Below are positions 62,404 to 64,000 of a DNA stretch of 64,000 nt, piece after piece. This stretch comes from Odontocerum albicorne (lineage: Eukaryota; Arthropoda; Insecta; Trichoptera; Odontoceridae): positions 34,677,199 through 34,741,198 of the forward strand of contig OX463849.1 of the NCBI GenBank assembly GCA_949825065.1, written 5' to 3'. Positions within the stretch are counted from its first letter, which is position 1, and every line of letters begins with the position of its first letter. Under the pieces are notes generated by a model. It did no database searches and was not told the origin of the DNA. It saw only the letters and a list, made by a program, of their open reading frames with translations. The position numbers were made by a program, and so were the translations under genes.

Positions 62404-62643
62404 ACAGTACCCGGCGGTAAGTAATACACATCGGGCTTAAGAAAGAGACTGTCGGGCATAATCGGTAAAATTTGGCTTTGTAGAGCATCGTCTCGTCATT
62501 TACAGCTCTTTCTAGATACCGGACTGTTAGCGCATCGTGTGACAGAGACGACACTCTACAAAGCCGAAGTTTGCCGATTACGGCCGACAGTCTCTTTCTT
62601 AAGCCCCATGTGTATTAATTTATTACTTACCGCCGGGTACTGT
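62404..62643. mobile_element. MITE of 240 bp with about 80-bp inverted repeats
   Basis: ACAGTACCCGGCGGTAAGTA at 62404 is mirrored by its complement ending at 62643. The arms continue through GGCTTAAGAAAGAGACTGTC, ATAATCGG and GGCTTTGTAGAG with few mismatches (the right arm has a short extra ATTAATTTA segment). Non-coding. Target duplication not clear. Confidence 0.85.
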
Positions 62644-62644
62644 A

Positions 62645-62895
62645 ATTTGTTTTATCAAACATTTTGTATTCCACTTTATGTAATGGTATAACCCTACCGG
62701 TTTCAAGGTTTTCACCTCATCATCAGGGAAGCGTAAATAAGTCTTGTTTGTGCTATTCTGAAGATGTGGTGAAAACCTTGAAACTGGTAGGGTTATACCG
62801 TTACATACAGTGGAATAAACAGTGTTTGATAAAACAAATTAAATTGTTTTTAAACCTCCACAATGTTAATGTCTTAACTTTAAATAATATATGTT
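62645..62895. repeat. Penelope-like fold-back repeat, copy 4
   Basis: Left arm ACCCTACCGGTTTCAAGGTT, TTCACCTCATCATCAGGG; right arm TCTGAAGATGTGGTGAAAAC, CTTGAAACTGGTAGGGTTAT; shared flank TAAACCTCCACAATGTTAAT. On the minus strand the left arm keeps CTGATGA, a 5-bp stem with GAAA loop, and GAAAC. Confidence 0.7.
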
Positions 62896-63034
62896 TCAAA
62901 ATAGTAAAAAAAATGACAATTCCAGATAATTTCAAGCTTCAATTAATTAAGTTTAAAAAATTTAACAATCGATCTATGATATAAGTTGAAAAGTTCCTCG
63001 AAGAAAGAAGAAACTCAACATTCATTGGACGCGA
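62896..63034. other. Spacer
   Basis: AT-rich; nothing recognised. Confidence 0.35.
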
Positions 63035-63225
63035 TTGGTGAGTTTATTGCTATGCGACTAACTCTTCTAATAAACCTGAAAGATTTCAAAGAAGCATTTA
63101 GTAAAAAAAAAAACAGATTGAAGCTCTATTTAAAAAATTGGGTTCCAGCGGATGAGGACTCGAATCCTCAAGCCCCGAATTGGGAGACAAGGATCGTTTC
63201 AATCAGACCAAGGAGGTCGACAGGG
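63035..63225 (-). mobile_element. SINE
   Basis: Tail GTGAGTTTATTGCTATGCGA, CTAACTCTTCTAATAAACCT; body ATTGAAGCTCTATTTAAAAA; head GACTCGAATCCTCAAGCCCC, GAATTGGGAGACAAGGATCG, AGACCAAGGAGGTCG. The open frame read through it on the plus strand is not a gene. Confidence 0.75.
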
Positions 63226-63690
63226 GAGTCTTATGAAACAACGTCCGTAATAATGATATCTTGAAACGGACAAATAAAGATAGAGAAGTATTATCCATCA
63301 CCAAAAGGAAAAAGTTAAATAACTTTGAACATATAGTATAACGCAAGTAGAAAAATATGAGAGCCTTTAACTGATATCAATAAAAACCACTGAGGTCGTC
63401 ATAAGGACATAATAATGACATAAGGGCATAATAATGATAACTCAAATAGATCCAAATAAGGAAATCTTGAGAATGTTTTTTTTAAGATTACTGGCTTTAG
63501 TAAGCCATATTTATTTATCTTTTCACATTATACGAGATTCTCGTATCGCTGTACTCGAAAAAAAAAAATCTTTGAAATCGATTATAGAACAGGCCTGTAC
63601 GATCGTTCTGTGATCGATTTCAAAGCAATTTGGAATTAATTCATATATGTTACTCTGTGGTCAATTTTATTACTATATTACGAGTATAAT
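63226..63690. other. No recognised gene
   Basis: A short duplication (GGTCGTCATAAGGACATAAT, GACATAAGGGCATAATAATG near 63400). Otherwise unassigned. Confidence 0.35.
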
Positions 63691-63694
63691 ATAC

Positions 63695-63868
63695 ATTCGT
63701 TATAAGCAGAACAACCTAGTGGATTTATTGCCTTATTCAAATCTCTTCCTTTCAACCAGAAGGATGTTAAATAAGATTGAAAGAAAACTCATGCTGGAAC
63801 TTGAAAAAAACTGGGCACCAATAGAGAACGAACCCGCAACCTCGGGATCGGAAGACACATGTAATAAT
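63695..63868 (-). mobile_element. SINE
   Basis: Tail ATTCGTTATAAGCAGAACAA, CCTAGTGGATTTATTGCCTT; head GAGAACGAACCCGCAACCTC, GGGATCGGAAGACACATG. It ends in an (AAT)n run at 63862-63880. Confidence 0.75.
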
Positions 63869-63944
63869 AATAATAATAACGGATCGATTATGAAACACCG
63901 TTTAGAGAGCAGACTCTCCTCAAGGGTACTCTATAAGCTATTTA

Positions 63945-64000
63945 AAGTAGATATCATCATCATCCTGTCGTGTAGCTCATGGCTGAGCATCGTGACTCCC
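63945..64000 (-). mobile_element. LINE-F 3' end, running off the window
   Basis: ATCATCATCATCCTGTCGTG, TAGCTCATGGCTGAGCATCG, TGACTCCC is the antisense LINE-F terminus. The rest of the copy lies beyond the window. Confidence 0.75.

Noticed and set aside
62645..62895. Complete hammerhead ribozyme
   Set aside because: The core and stem II are visible and stem III is possible, but no complementary stem I was found. Kept only as a hammerhead-like core.

Overview
This window reads as nuclear DNA of an insect, or at least an arthropod. It is AT-rich, has no bacterial-style operons or ribosome binding sites, and is packed with animal transposon families: piggyBac, mariner and other Tc1/mariner-group elements, a pogo-like element, several non-LTR retrotransposon (LINE) families, tRNA-derived SINEs, fold-back elements and tandem arrays. 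Peptides of the LINE and mariner types seen here are common in insects. I cannot name the species. No host gene is established; two short stretches (23676-23876 minus, 54590-54665 plus) are only candidates for host exons.

The one intact gene is a 550-residue piggyBac transposase (21134-22786, plus), inside an apparently complete element of about 2.7 kb (20544-23271) with TTAA at both ends and recognisable terminal inverted repeats. Every other transposase is broken. Two mariner copies (3863-4809 plus, 42557-43436 minus) share nearly the same internal deletion and look like an amplified non-autonomous derivative. Further mariner or Tc1-group remnants lie at 311-692, 11605-12055, 16615-17020, 18822-19160, 43440-44083 and 51512-52410. 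A pogo-like deletion derivative lies at 59053-59614.

Retroelements make up most of the recognisable sequence. Family names here are mine. LINE-A is about 20 mostly 3' fragments with FADD-type reverse transcriptase pieces and a C-terminal RWFGHV-type motif. LINE-B is CR1/jockey-like and ends in a short stem-loop tail. LINE-C is CR1/jockey-like with a C-terminal D(I/V)FHVS motif. LINE-F ends in (ATG)n and has a C-terminal TDQVRDAT motif. At least 15 SINE copies or fragments carry a tRNA-like head with pol III A and B boxes, and their 3' tail is nearly the same as the LINE-B tail. SINE and LINE-B therefore look like a parasite and helper pair, the most interesting system in the window.

Layout: 1-20 kb is mariner, LINE-A, LINE-F, LINE-C and SINE debris with tandem arrays of 127, 133, 49 and about 75 bp. 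20.5-23.3 kb is piggyBac. 23.5-31 kb is mostly unassigned AT-rich sequence with one long LINE-A copy. 31-36 kb holds LINE-B, LINE-A, SINE and a 150-bp composite array. 36-48 kb alternates LINE-B, LINE-C, mariner and SINE. 48-57 kb has LINE-A, a second long-TIR MITE, a Penelope-like fold-back, a mariner and two arrays. 58-64 kb has LINE-F, a multi-arm MITE, the pogo-like element, SINEs and another MITE. All coordinates of degenerate repeats are approximate to about 10-20 bp.
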